A stretch of DNA of 64,000 nt from Zerene cesonia (taxonomy: Eukaryota; Arthropoda; Insecta; Lepidoptera; Pieridae). The notes under the pieces are model-generated. The model did not search any database, was not told where the DNA came from, and saw only the letters and a program-made list of their open reading frames with translations. Location of the stretch: positions 186,001-250,000 of the forward strand of contig NW_024045142.1 in NCBI RefSeq assembly GCF_012273895.1, read 5' to 3'. The translations under genes were made by a program, and so were the position numbers. Position 1 is the first letter of the stretch. Each line of letters opens with the position of its first letter. Positions 11,801-23,282 of this stretch are shown here, piece after piece.

Positions 11801-13078
11801 GCGATCGGTTCAGTAGTTTTTCCGTGAAAGAGTAACAAACATCCATCCATACATACATCCATACTTACAAACTTTCGCGTTTATAATATTAGTAGGGTAG
11901 GATAAATTATACTGTTTCTTGGTTTTCAACTATCGCATATCTATCCTTGTATCGGTTGACCTTATAAGACCTTCAATGAGAATGTGTACAGACCGAATTT
12001 ATTTATTTGGAGGACGAATATTGAAGGCTACTGGTATACATTTAGGTGTAATTTTAGATCTTGGCTTCGCTCGGGTGGTCAAACGTTCAAACAGCTAAAA
12101 TTCCCATGTGTATAAGATGTTTCACCGCCATATAAGTATCTACGTCCAAACACAACAAAAAAATATAAAAACGCTCCCTTGTGACGTGAAACAAACAAAC
12201 AAACACACTTTGCTTTTATGATATTAGTCACATCAACGACATAATATATCGAGGGAATTTTATAAACATACGGCTGCCATGGTTCATTCGAATTCTATAA
12301 AGTGAAAATTTAATTTTAGCATGATTAAAAACTTTAAACCGCAAGGCATTTTATGTAAAATTTGTTTACTCTCTTTTACTAGGCTTTTCAGTTTAACTAG
12401 GTCGTCGACTGAATACGCCTTTCAAAGTATACATCTTATTTTATATTACGTTCTTGCTATTATTGCAACATGCAACGTTGAACTAACAATAAGGGATTTT
12501 ACAGGAAAATTACAAGCAAAATTGTATATTAGATAGGACGAAAAAGATGTACTGCTATTAAAAATAATTAATGACTACCAAGAAGTATACGTATATTCAT
12601 GAATGTTAATACATTAATTACTAAATGGATAGCAACAATTTAAATAAAAATCCCGTCCTCATTAATGTATTGTAGTCCATATTAAATTTAAAATTTAACA
12701 TATATTCTACTAGTCAAACGCTTTCATTTGATACCCATACCACAGATAACATAATGTTATCCCATTCTGAGAGAGTTGTGACAAATATTTAGACAAATAT
12801 TTTGTGGTCGCCATCTTTGATTTAACTAAGATTGAAGTTGACAGCTAAGAAACTGAATTTTAAACGAAAAAAATGTAATGAAATACACACAGATTGGCAA
12901 CAGACTTATAACACCTCTTTTTATATTGAGAGTTTAAAAAAAAAGTAAAAATATACACTGTTCGCTTAAAACCAAACACAATAAATACAAATTACTTTTT
13001 ACGAACCATTGTAATGAAGTTTACAAGAAAAATCAGGAACCCAGCAACCTTCGACGCTGTGCTTGTACCATTCGCCAT
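5014..13078 (-). CDS. Tetraspanin, 5' part (five coding exons, 3' end missing)
   Basis: Four-pass membrane scaffold protein of the tetraspanin family. Minus-strand exons at 13078-13007, 10685-10587, 7512-7381, 6133-6059 and 5090-5014 join in phase to 151 residues plus two bases. Starts MANGTSTASKVAGFLIFLVN. TM1 covers about residues 10-41 with the family-like AVGLWIIV; a small extracellular loop follows; TM2 (about 70-90) ends in GLYGSIYCSQFLLFM, resembling the usual GCxGxxxES turn; TM3 (102-121) is YAALILLIMLLECALFFYF; the large extracellular loop begins TSNILEKGVEETDGQ and reaches RCCDRND. The doublet is CC-D, not the classic CCG. The rest of the large loop and TM4 were not found and probably lie left of the window. 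The gene is transcribed away from HP14. Confidence 0.85.
5457..5540 (-). mobile_element. Helitron end fragment
   Basis: CTAGCTGTTCGCCCCGGCTT at 5457, the reverse of a Helitron 3' end. The far end is not clear. Confidence 0.5.
5541..5645 (-). mobile_element. tRNA-like SINE (family A), 3' part
   Basis: Reverse orientation with tail (tagttttatagcattg), acceptor half gatcacga and B box gattcgaatcc. Breaks off inside the tRNA-like body. Confidence 0.65.
5751..5935 (+). mobile_element. tRNA-like SINE (family A)
   Basis: Leader tagatggcgtgggatg, then gatcacgggtggccgag, B box ggttcgaatcc and closing cgtgatc that pairs with gatcacg. The D-loop region is rearranged compared with other copies. Confidence 0.7.
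6059..6133 (-). CDS. Tetraspanin exon 4: TM3
   Basis: 25 codons, YAALILLIMLLECALFFYF then TSNILE. Acceptor ctgttacag, donor GAG/gtaagt. The YA..L...LLE pattern is typical of tetraspanin TM3. Confidence 0.87.
6965..7100 (+). mobile_element. Decayed Helitron fragment
   Basis: Internal Helitron landmarks (gcaatgaaatttggtacgta, cgcgggtgaaaccgcg) but no clear TC start or CTAG end. Confidence 0.45.
7381..7512 (-). CDS. Tetraspanin exon 3: TM2
   Basis: 44 codons, from TIFTQDILTVQLGIGVSLLS through FFFFISLMGLYGSIYCSQ. Acceptor gttttcag, donor ATG/gtgagt, phase 0. A foldback element sits about 15 bases upstream of the acceptor. Confidence 0.87.
7527..7745. mobile_element. Foldback/MITE-like element beside tetraspanin exon 3
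   Basis: Ends are inverted (gaagtgaaacttctttaga against gaagtttcacttct). A related copy lies at 26350-26550 in reverse. Confidence 0.55.
8078..8242 (-). mobile_element. Non-autonomous Helitron
   Basis: Reverse of TC...CTAG: CTAGCTGTGCCCCGCGG at 8078 and tataatattagtataga at the other end, flanked by A and T. Confidence 0.6.
8640..8845 (+). mobile_element. RTE-like LINE tail with (AT)n
   Basis: aaatttcatgaaaatcgttg followed by a 69-base (AT)n at 8746-8814 and acaagaattgctcg, a layout common at RTE-type LINE 3' ends. No reverse transcriptase is left. Confidence 0.5.
8746..8814 (+). repeat. (AT)n microsatellite
   Basis: Uninterrupted AT dinucleotides, about 69 bases, within a likely LINE tail in a tetraspanin intron. 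Confidence 0.95.
9537..9690 (-). mobile_element. Helitron-type element, decayed 5' end
   Basis: CTAGCTGTTCGCCCCGGCTT at 9537. The other terminus is degraded. Confidence 0.5.
10170..10550. mobile_element. Foldback retroposon, copy 2, split by a Helitron
   Basis: Left part has ccgtgaccacgctc and gttcgaaacgtcgggttaat. After the Helitron the right part resumes with gtcgcgtttaaaatccgtta and ends in aatcaaacacaagaagatac. Confidence 0.6.
10253..10461 (+). mobile_element. Non-autonomous Helitron nested in the foldback element
   Basis: TCCTATCATTATAATATTAT at the start; potential 3' hairpin cgcgggtgaaaccgcg and end cacagCTAG. Flanked by A (10252) and T (10462). Confidence 0.75.
10587..10685 (-). CDS. 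Tetraspanin exon 2: rest of TM1 and small loop
   Basis: 33 codons, MFSLATFAVGLWIIVSCK then TLAYVIQVMGSSGMK. Acceptor gtggttttcag, donor AAG/gtgaga, phase 0 on both sides. Confidence 0.85.
11270..11481 (+). mobile_element. Helitron-type element, second family
   Basis: gactgactgactgatatag near the start; 3' end gctacgggcatcagCTAG. The 5' end is not defined. Confidence 0.45.
11687..11902 (-). mobile_element. Non-autonomous Helitron
   Basis: CTAGCTGCGCCCAGCGGTTT at 11687 and ttataatattagtaggg near the other end, terminal GA, flanked by A and T. Confidence 0.7.
13007..13078 (-). CDS. Tetraspanin exon 1 (coding part)
   Basis: 24 codons, MANGTSTASKVAGFLIFLVN then FITM. The ATG sits two bases after a good acceptor (tgttttacag/GA), implying a spliced 5' UTR exon upstream. 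The donor is gttcgt, weaker than its neighbours. Confidence 0.78.
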
Positions 13079-14114
13079 TCCTGTAAAACAATTTCAGTTT
13101 AAAAGAAATAAAGAAATACGGAAAAAACAGATATCGAATTTTATTTCCTAACTAGTGTCTGTACATATTCGATGAATTTTTAAAATGCGTTAAGTATCGG
13201 AAGTAGTTTTTGAAATAAGCGCGATCAAATAAACATACAAACTTTTCAGCAGCCGTTTGTCCCGGCTCTGCACGGACTGATTAGAGATAAAAGTAATTTA
13301 AAATATAGCCTATAGGAACACTACTTTTTCCTAGTGTTTTTAGGAGGAATCATTTAAAACTTTAATAAAAATGACCCAAGGTAAAAAAAAATGGGCTTCT
13401 TTTTAGGGTTCCGTACCCAAAGGGTAAAAAGGAACTGTTTTAATAAGACTTCGCTGTCCTAATAATAAATCTCACTAATAATATATTATATTTTTGGCGG
13501 ACGTTTTATTCACGGGTGAAATCGCGGTGCACAGCTAGTGTTATTACGTCGCCCTACAAACTCAAACAAAGTACTCCGTTGTCTATGGCGGCCATAGAAA
13601 ACCATAGATTGTCTATGAACAGCCAGTACGTGACCAGTAAAGGATATTTTAATTTACTAATCCCTTTCAAGCATCATAAAGCACGTATTGGAGTTCCGCT
13701 CGAATTGGCTCCGCTAAGATTTAATCGAAAAATAAAAATGCAAAAAAAGAGAGCAACTACAAAAAACTTGATCACCCATCCAATTTATGGCCACGCCAAC
13801 CGTCGTTTAACCTTGATTTTTTATTTCCACTAGGCGTTGGAAAATGACAACTGTATCACATCTTTTATATCCAGTAGCTTAAAATGTACTGCCTGCATGA
13901 TATTCGTATTAAAAACCTTCTTTTTTGAAGTCGGTAAATATTCTTAAAATTATGCAAATAAGACAGCGCTTAGTAAATCGATCGTTTAAGTATTAAATAA
14001 TTAGATAATTATGTAATTAGGGTTTTGGGAACATATACATCTACAAAGTATAAAACAAAGTCACTTTCTCTGTCCCTATGTATGCTTTTATATTTACAAC
14101 TGCGCAACGCATTC

Positions 14115-14440
14115 ACCTGTATGTTTGTATGTTTGTTTGTAACCGACTTCTTTGGGCGCGAAAAAAAGCGTGGGTGCTTCTTAAGATATTATCGAAATCA
14201 TAATCACTCTACTCATATCTCTCAATAAAATATCTATAACCATTGAAACCATGCACCGCACGCTTTTTTTAAAATAAAATAATTTTTTTTTACTCACACT
14301 ATTATTAATGTATATTCATTGAAATTTTTAAAACTATCTTCTTAATTTAAATTCATTTAAATTTATTTACTATTTTTTACTTCGGTTTTCTATAAAAAGC
14401 GTGTTTTTTAGTTTTTTTTAAACTATTATTTATTAATGGA
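14115..14440 (+). repeat. Dispersed repeat, inverted partner of 1785-2105
   Basis: Shares cttaagatattatcgaaatc and ttctataaaaagcgtgtttt with the reverse of the first copy, 12 kb apart. Confidence 0.65.
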
Positions 14441-15384
14441 GTGATTCGAGAGGAAGGTTTATATGTATAATAATTAATGACATCAAACTACTCCGAATTT
14501 AAGTCCCCTTTTATGCTTTAATTATTAATAGTTTCTATTTAAAAACTCATAATTACTCTATATAATAGTTGCCTATATAGCTGGGTCTATGTTATAGATG
14601 CCGTAGAAACTTGTGACACTTTGTGAATAGTTAATTATTACTTATTTATAAATTTTAGTCGTTTGTTAGAAGCAACCTCAAAACTTAACTCGAGCAAAGA
14701 TGTCATAACACTAGACTCAAACATTGAAGCAAAATAAGTTCTACAGTAAAACGTTATTTAGAAAATAACAGTTTTTTTTTTTTCATTAAAATAGCAAGTG
14801 AACCTTGAACATATAATATGGTATAAATATAAAAATTTAGGTTCATATGATATGTCAATTACTAGTATCTGTGCTGCAACTACACTTTCCGTAATAAAAA
14901 ATGGGCCCCGAATTAAAAACATTCTGACACAGATTACTAAATAATTACTACGTAACTTTTTTATACAATAAAACTATGAATGCGAATGTTTTTTTGTTTG
15001 TTTGTCTTTCATTCTTCTTTGTGTGCTGAGACTGAGATAAAAGAGTGGCATAGGCTTCTGCATACCATGGTGAAACATCCCATACCCATGGGAATTTCCT
15101 TCGTCCAAACGGCCGCAAGCGGAAGGCTAGTAAATTATAAATGTAATAGGGGACGGTAATTTGTATGGGGAACCAGGGTGACGTGAAATTAAAAATTAAC
15201 AAAATATTCATTTACTAATTTAATCGGTTTTTAAAAGGCGTTTCTAAAAACGGTGTAGGTTTGATGGGATAAAACTGACATGTCTAGAATAATAAGAGGG
15301 TATTTTAATAAAATAAGTTTTACTCTATTCCTTATGACGTCGTTAATAAAATAACTAATAAACAAAACTGTTAAATCAACTTAC

Positions 15385-15440
15385 CTTTATATTTAATTGT
15401 CTGTATTTAATAAAAATTATTTCCAATATCAAAATTAATT
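15385..15440 (-). other. Possible 5' UTR exon end of the tetraspanin
   Basis: A near-perfect minus-strand donor (AAAG/gtaagttg) at 15385 could splice to the acceptor just before the tetraspanin ATG. The upstream boundary is not visible, so this is only a candidate. Confidence 0.25.
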
Positions 15441-15965
15441 AGAAACAGAAACGGCTATGCAGCTTTATTATTAACATCCAATTAAAAAATAACAATGTTG
15501 GCAACACGTAAGCTATTATTAAAATCTATTTAAACGAACAAAAAAAACTGGCTGTATACAAAAGAAAAAAAAATTCCGAATAATAAAAAACAAAACGACA
15601 AAGTTGCGCGGGAAACGGACGATGCCTGCGTCAAACACGACTAGTTTCGTTCATGTTTCGTTCAGAACTAAAGCACAAAGGGCTATTAAAATAAATGCAA
15701 GCCAATTGAAAATTCCCATGAATGAATTATGCAATGTCGTTGACACGGTGCTATGAGCCTACTTGTAAATGGGTCAAGGAAATTATCTGCATTGGGAATT
15801 ATGTCTAGAAAATTGTAGCCGGTAGGTAATCTACTGAAATGAATAGAAGTGATAGTTTGTTTAATTTGTAAGTTTGTAACGCCGCGTGACAGGGTTTTTG
15901 ATGGTTTTTAGGACTGTCAAATTTTATTGGATGATGGAATGGAGAAATATAATATCACAATTGGA

Positions 15966-16049
15966 AAATTGGAAATCTCCCACGTCCACTCCCACTCCTG
16001 CAAATTGGAAAACTCCCACGTCCACTCCCACTCCTGCAAATTGGAAAAC
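15966..16049 (+). repeat. 36-base tandem duplication
   Basis: Unit cccacgtccactcccactcc plus tgcaaattggaaaact, a little over two copies. Open in several frames but without coding features. Confidence 0.75.
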
Positions 16050-16235
16050 TCCCGCGAAGCTCGCATCGAAAAATGCAGTCTGGAAGAAATTACCGGTATT
16101 ATTGTTTTTATTTCAGTTTTAAGTATTTTTTCTATGTTTATAAATTTTAAACTCGTTGTGGTCACTTGTAATCATATGAATAGTATTTACTACTACAACA
16201 CTTGTAATAAAAGGCAATAATATGTACAGTTAACT

Positions 16236-16399
16236 GAAACCCGCGGCGTCACTCGCGTGGTACTCGGCCAAAGGTTACCTGTGCTAATCAATTTCATACA
16301 GATCGATAAGCTGTTTTCGCGTGAAAGAGTAACAAACATACATCCATCCATCCAGCCATCGGTACTTACAAAGTTTCGCGTCTATAATATAAGTGGGAT
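16236..16399 (-). mobile_element. Degenerate Helitron-type element
   Basis: Reverse Helitron landmarks (cgtgaaagagtaacaaacat, gcgtctataatataagtg) with a decayed CTAG end. Confidence 0.45.
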
Positions 16400-16439
16400 A
16401 CTAGTACACGACTTTACGGTTCGGTATATTTATACTTAA

Positions 16440-16638
16440 CTAGCTGCGCCCGCGGTTTCACCCGCGTAAGTCCGTATGCCGTAGAAATATCGGGATAAAA
16501 AGTTGCCTATATGTTATTCCAGTTGTCCAGCTGTCTACGAACCAAATTTAATTGCAATCGATTCAGCAGTTTTAACGTAAAAGAGTAACAAAAACGCACA
16601 CATCCTTACAAACTTTCGCATTTATAATATTAGTAGGA
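16440..16638 (-). mobile_element. Non-autonomous Helitron
   Basis: CTAGCTGCGCCCGCGGTTTC at 16440; catttataatattagtagga at the far end. Same family as 10253-10461. Confidence 0.65.
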
Positions 16639-17622
16639 ATTTCTATACTAATTTGGATGAAATTTTGTAAAAGGTATAATTAGAATAGTTTTTATCCCAG
16701 TCATCCTATAGGAACGGTAACTAAGCGGGAATAACGCCGAAACCGTCTCTTACTATGCGTGCGAAGCCGCAGGCGGAAGCTAGTTTATTATGATAGCTAT
16801 AGGTACATATATATACGAATGTCTTTGTCTTAACTATTCATAAATGAATCACAATGTAAATATTATCAAACCCGAACCCGTAGTTTACCGACTTTACACG
16901 TAACGGGGTTACCCGCCTCCAACGACGTATTATATATCTATAATATGTATAAATAGTATATTTTACATTTTTATCGAGAATCGTACGCAATCTCAGCGTA
17001 ACCTGTTCGTAAGGTCATTACCAGGAGTGTTGCCAGTGTGTAAAATTTACCCTTGAATGGGGAGACATTTTTTAACTACCCGACACAATATATATTTACA
17101 AATCGGATAAAATATAATGTACTAGAAAATTTAATTCAATTCAAATCTAGCCCTAAACCGATTTAAATGCCTGCAAATAAACTTGTACTATGTAGGTATG
17201 TAACTGTTTGAACCATAAGACTAGAATGTGATGCAGGTAAATAAACTAGTAAATAAATATTGAACGTAGATAATTGTGCAAAATAAATATTTTTACTATA
17301 TTTATAAAAAATACAAGAAAGAAGGAAAAACGTTAATTATGAAAACATACACACAAAAAAAAGAAAAAAGAAACAATAGGTGTCACTTATGCTTTTTTAA
17401 ATAGCATCATTAAGCGAACAACGCTACGTTTATTGTAGCACTTTCGCCTCCTCACTTATAGTAAGGAAAACTTACCTACAAATCTGGTATCACCGGTCAG
17501 TGTTTTGGTTTTCCCACAGAAAGATCTTGTGTGTCAAGACGTTTCGTCAATTTAAATAGAATGTCTCTCTGATATTAATTTTCTAGTCATTTTGTGGTTA
17601 TGTTTATTTGATTGCGTGCAAT

Positions 17623-17656
17623 ATGTTTTGGAATTTCGTGTGTCTTTTGTTTATGG
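17623..17656 (+). CDS. HP14: HP14 exon 1: start codon and first half of signal peptide
   Basis: ATG at 17623, then MFWNFVCLLFM, ending in phase 1 at a strong donor (G/gtaagt). A 4.6-kb intron separates it from exon 2, with which it forms a typical signal peptide. I chose this ATG because the frame and phase match exon 2 exactly and the residues are hydrophobic. A TCAGT initiator-like motif lies at 17497, about 125 bases upstream. Confidence 0.85.
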
Positions 17657-20600
17657 GTAAGTCTGAATTTATTTAAAATTCGAACGAGTAGTATTCTTTA
17701 TTGGATTTTTTTTTGTTTATAATTTTTTTTAGAGATAATTACATAAAAGTCGTGTACCCGGATGATTTAGGTGGGTAATTAATTTATGAAGCAATTAAAT
17801 ATGATTTAAGACTATAGATATTTTAATTGCATTTTAATTAAATTTTAAATACTTTAAAGAAGGTAGGTGGCAAACAAAATAGCAATTATGTTTTGTATAT
17901 TGAATTAATTTTGTTAATTTAACTTATATTTATGTTTGAACTTAAAACATTGTTTAATAACGGATGTTAAATTTATTGTAGTTTAAGCCTGAGTTAAAAA
18001 ATAAGGGCATTAAAATTTTTATAGTTTAATTACACGTTAAATCTTTGTATATTTATGGTATATTAAAGATGCCATTAGATTTTAGTGTAAAACATTAAAT
18101 ACAAAAAAAAACAATGTTTTCAAAGTCATTCGGCGTTTTTCCTGTTATATCTATTAAATAACTCCTCAGAATGTCATTATGACCTCACGAACGATAACTT
18201 GTGATTAAAACGAGTCTTAAGTAATAACTGTATTCGATAATCTGTATATTTGAAATATTAACTCTTAATACAAATAAATATTAACTCACACACACACATA
18301 ACACATCAATCTTTTGTTCAAAAAAGCTTACTATCGTCGCTGGAGGGCAGGCCACTCTAAATTCAAAAATCGGACGAACTCAAACTCTGTCTGAGTTTGA
18401 GTTCGTAGTTCAAATCTATGTATGATGTAAAATGTAAAATTGACATGATTTGAAAAGTGCGACTACAGAGATTTTCCGAACCGGTGGTAAATGTTAAAAC
18501 TATGTTATGATGATTCAATAGTGCTTCTATAAGAGGTCTAATTGAATAAAAAAATGTTTGAGTTTGTGTTTGAATTTGTGTGTGTTTGTTTCTCTTTCAC
18601 GCAAAAACTACTGAATCGATTGCAATGAAATTTGGTACGTAGACAGCTGGACAACTTGAATAACATATAGGCACCTTTTTACTCCGATATTCCTAAGGGA
18701 TACGGACTTACGCGTGTGAAACCGGGGGGCTCAGCCAGAAAGTTTACAAAACCTTATAATTGTACCTATCTGGCCTCATTCAAATTAATTATTTCGAAAG
18801 CAAAAGCTGTGACGTCACACTACGTGGGTTTACCACGTATATAGGTATAAGAATAAATTTTTTTCTTAACCTTTTTTGTGGATAACAACTATTATACACT
18901 TCAAATTAAAAATAAATCTAACATCATAATATATTTTCCGATGACGCAGAATATATTTATTTTGAAGAAAAACCTAAACCACCTTCAAATTGTCAGAACT
19001 AGACCAAATTAAAATGGGACCATACGGGAGGCATCAGCAAATCCATCAACTAAAAAAAAATGTGACCCGTCACGGGACGCCTGGCAGATGTGAAACATCG
19101 ACATTATTTTGTAAAAGTAATATGCAGAAAAGAACGTATTGTGATAGGAACTAAATATGTCATAATGATAAAATAAAATGTTGCGATTTTTTTCCAGATA
19201 ACGATGACTATTTATTGAATAAACATTTATTTTCGTATAGCCAGAAATCGGTTTTACGTGCGGCTATAGATGTTTCACATCAAAAAAAGAATCAAAAGAT
19301 CCGTTCACCCAGTTTAAGGCGATGAACTAACAAACACAAAAAATATAGTCGTATTGACAGCCTCCAGCATCTTTGAAGCCGGTTGAAAACCATTGATGTC
19401 TATGGTTAAAACGCCTTGTAATTTGTACGTGGCATTGCATCAATTCTGCACAAATAAATTTTCCTTATTTAATACCCAGTTAATGGTATTATTGTTAGTC
19501 ATTTTCTGGTTAAATTTTAACTGCGTCGTTAAATATTTTGAACTACAACATTATTTAAAATATTTCATACAATTTTCTTGTGTTTGATTTTATGTGAGTA
19601 TTACACATTTAGAAATTAAAAACTTTTTAACGGATTTTAAACGCGATTTATTCGTTATATTATTAACCCGTCGTTTCGAACACTTTACAGCGAGCGTGGT
19701 CACGAGAAGATCGAGTCGGAGGGTTAATAATATAATAGATAAATCGCGTTTAAAATACGTTAAAAAGTTTTTAATATCTAAATATTTCATGCAATACAGG
19801 GTATAAAAAAACTATACTAATAATATAAACACGAAAGTAACTCTGCCTGCGTGTTATGTTTCCACGCCTGAAATGTTCAGCCAATTATAATGAATAAAGG
19901 TACGAATAAATAAATAGAATGGACCTTGGGGAAGGACAATGGATTGCTATAGATTGATCACCCGATAGACTAATCGACACTAAAGTGAATTTTCATTCAT
20001 TATTTGCCACTAAAACTACTTATCAGCTAAACGGAGTATAAGGAAGTTGGGCAAAACTAAGAAGAAGTAAAGTAGTGAACTTTAATTAGTTAGCACGCTT
20101 CAGTACGAATTGGTCCAGCTCACACCGGGAAAGTACCACACCTGCACAGAAATCGGCGTGAAACAGTAGCATTCTGCTGTGTTTCGTATGGTGAGTGGGG
20201 GGCGGAGGTCCGTATCCCTTCCTTTATAACTCTAGTCAATCCTTTCGTCATCCTTTCCGACTTAAAGTAGGCCCCTTTTTAGAAGCGTTAGGTCTGCAAA
20301 CTACGTTATAGTACGATATCCGACTGCAGGATTAGTGCGTTCATCGGTTTTTGCTGAGAACCGAATTTTTATGTATGTATATTTATAATTAGGAAAATAG
20401 ATATTTATCAAGTTGCCTATCAAAATGTGGCTGCCAGTATTTTTAATTAAATCAATTTTAATTGATTTTTTTAGAAAAAAATATAGTTCACTTGTTTTTT
20501 TAAAATAAAATAACGTCTACATCACGACAATTTATATGAAGATTCAATAAAAATCATGGCTGCCGTTGCTCACTAGGCCGTACCTCTTCGCAACCAGTAG

Positions 20601-23238
20601 GTATTATTTCGATGCATTTATACGTTCATGACGTTTATATATTAATCATAGATATATAAAATTATAAATATTTAAGGTAGAGTGCAAGAGAGTTACTGCG
20701 TAACATCATTTGTATCATTGTATCATACTATACATAAACCTACCTCTTGAATCAAAAATCTCTCAAATTATGCGTCGAAACTGTGCAGTAGTTTTTGAGT
20801 TTATCGCGAACACACAGACACACGCGGCCGAGACTTTACTTTATAATATGTTGTTATTAATATATATACTTAGTCTGGCCATAAATACTGTTACACTTAA
20901 TTATAAAAAAATATTACATTTGAATTTCGAATNNNNNNNNNNNNNNNNNNNNNNNNNNNNNNNNNNNNNNNNNNNNNNNNNNNNNNNNNNNNNNNNNNNN
21001 NNNNNNNNNNNNNNNNNNNNNNNNNNNNNNNNNNNNNNNNNNNNNNNNNNNNNNNNNNNNNNNNNNNNNNNNNNNNNNNNNNNNNNNNNNNNNNNNNNNN
21101 NNNNNNNNNNNNNNNNNNNNNNNNNNNNNNNNNNNNNNNNNNNNNNNNNNNNNNNNNNNNNNNNNNNNNNNNNNNNNNNNNNNNNNNNNNNNNNNNNNNN
21201 NNNNNNNNNNNNNNNNNNNNNNNNNNNNNNNNNNNNNNNNNNNNNNNNNNNNNNNNNNNNNNNNNNNNNNNNNNNNNNNNNNNNNNNNNNNNNNNNNNNN
21301 NNNNNNNNNNNNNNNNNNNNNNNNNNNNNNNNNNNNNNNNNNNNNNNNNNNNNNNNNNNNNNNNNNNNNNNNNNNNNNNNNNNNNNNNNNNNNNNNNNNN
21401 NNNNNNNNNNNNNNNNNNNNNNNNNNNNNNNNNNNNNNNNNNNNNNNNNNNNNNNNNNNNNNNNNNNNNNNNNNNNNNNNNNNNNNNNNNNNNNNNNNNN
21501 NNNNNNNNNNNNNNNNNNNNNNNNNNNNNNNNNNNNNNNNNNNNNNNNNNNNNNNNNNNNNNNNNNNNNNNNNNNNNNNNNNNNNNNNNNNNNNNNNNNN
21601 NNNNNNNNNNNNNNNNNNNNNNNNNNNNNNNNNNNNNNNNNNNNNNNNNNNNNNNNNNNNNNNNNNNNNNNNNNNNNNNNNNNNNNNNNNNNNNNNNNNN
21701 NNNNNNNNNNNNNNNNNNNNNNNNNNNNNNNNNNNNNNNNNNNNNNNNNNNNNNNNNNNNNNNNNNNNNNNNNNNNNNNNNNNNNNNNNNNNNNNNNNNN
21801 NNNNNNNNNNNNNNNNNNNNNNNNNNNNNNNNNNNNNNNNNNNNNNNNNNNNNNNNNNNNNNNNNNNNNNNNNNNNNNNNNNNNNNNNNNNNNNNNNNNN
21901 NNNNNNNNNNNNNNNNNNNNNNNNNNNNNNNNTAATAAATGTTATTTGCAGTTAACAATTTTCTTTTTTCTTTATTACAATATTTATGGCAAGACTAGGT
22001 ATAATAGCTACGTGTGCGACGCTTATTATGCCTGTTTAATCTATGGTAAATATTAGTATGTTTTATTTATTACTTATATGGTAATTTTTTGAAAAGGACT
22101 TGTAATAAAAGGAATAGATTATGCGAGAACACGACAAGAGATAGCTAAGAAATGATAGCTAAGAATTATTCTCACCTTTTTAAAAGTAAAGAATCTTTTA
22201 TTTTCTATATACTTACTTCATTAAATTTTATTTTTTCAGTCTTATCGCCGGTACTTACAGCTGTAGTGCAGGAGACGCCAGGACTCTGCAGGTAAATATT
22301 TGGAAAATAAATATTATAGTATTTATCTGTGGCCGGTATGTCGTAAGGCCATGAATTTCATTCTTACTTAAACCAATGATATCATATTATGTTTATAATA
22401 AATATGGTTAAAATCAAGTGGGTCAAAATTGAGTCTTAAGGGAGTCGGTTACAAGCAATCATACAGGTTTCATCTTTCGAATAAAGACAGAAATATCAAA
22501 ATTACACAGGCGAAAGTTCTGAGGTATCAAAAGAAAAAATACAGACGCATTGATAAACTCCTCCTTTTTTGAAGTCGGTTGACAAAATATTCAAAAAGGA
22601 TCAGAGAACAGCAAACGGAATATTTGAAGTTTTGAAAATGACTTGATATTCGACCTCTATGGTCCTCCACATATTAAAAACTGATTACACTATAACAAGC
22701 TGTTGCTCGCAGCTTCACGTGGTCAAAATAAATTTTCATAGTACAAGCTTTCGTCCCCTTTTTTTCCCTTGTAGTTAGTACTTTGGGTAGATATTATTTA
22801 GATAAATTCCTTTCTTTAGCGGATGCCTTCATAGTTGCTATCTGCATACCAAGTTTTAGCCCGATTTTTCCAGTAGTTAAGCCCGTGCCATAAAACATAT
22901 TTATTCCATTAGACTTCTTATAGAAGCACTTTTGAATCGGCATGACATATTAACATTCGCCGCCGTTTATACCAAACGCCGTGCTATACCAAATTTCAAC
23001 ATAATCGGTTAAGCCGTTCTTGAGTTATAAATAGTGTAACTAAAACGATTTTCTTTTATATACTTAGAGATATATACATAAGTTTATTTCTCAACCATAC
23101 ATTAAATAAACATACAAAGAAAACGTTTTTCCCGTATTATATAACGGTGTGTATTACGGGTACCGATACCCTTCCATGGGTAAGACACAGTTGAAAGAAA
23201 GGGAAAAGTTATATAAATACAAATAAAGAAAAAAAATC

Positions 23239-23282
<44 letters not shown>

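Larger units (their letters stand above)
13081..17622. other. Intergenic region between the divergent tetraspanin and HP14 genes
   Basis: Holds repeats, a candidate 5' UTR exon of the tetraspanin, a 36-base tandem duplication at 15966-16049 and Helitron-like elements at 16236-16638. The last 160 bases are presumed HP14 promoter and 5' UTR: TCAGT at 17497 and a kappaB-like ggttttccc at 17507. Confidence 0.5.
17657..22239 (+). other. HP14 intron 1
   Basis: About 4.6 kb including one N gap. Contains a decayed Helitron (about 18570-18733), a foldback retroposon (19574-19779) and an A-tailed retroposon fragment (20086-20300). No exon seen. Confidence 0.6.

Noticed and set aside
15886..16220. Overlapping frames on both strands around a repeated VHSHSCKLENS motif
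   Set aside because: They arise from a 36-base tandem duplication, which keeps several frames open at once.
19590..19806. Two opposite frames with near-identical starts (NFLTDFKRDL and NFLTYFKRDL)
   Set aside because: A product of the inverted ends of the foldback element, not genes.
20710..22056. Long open frames across N-runs (also at 34.7, 38.2, 44.6 and 54.8 kb)
   Set aside because: They are open only because N codons cannot be stops. Only the 45650-45992 minus end has real coding features.
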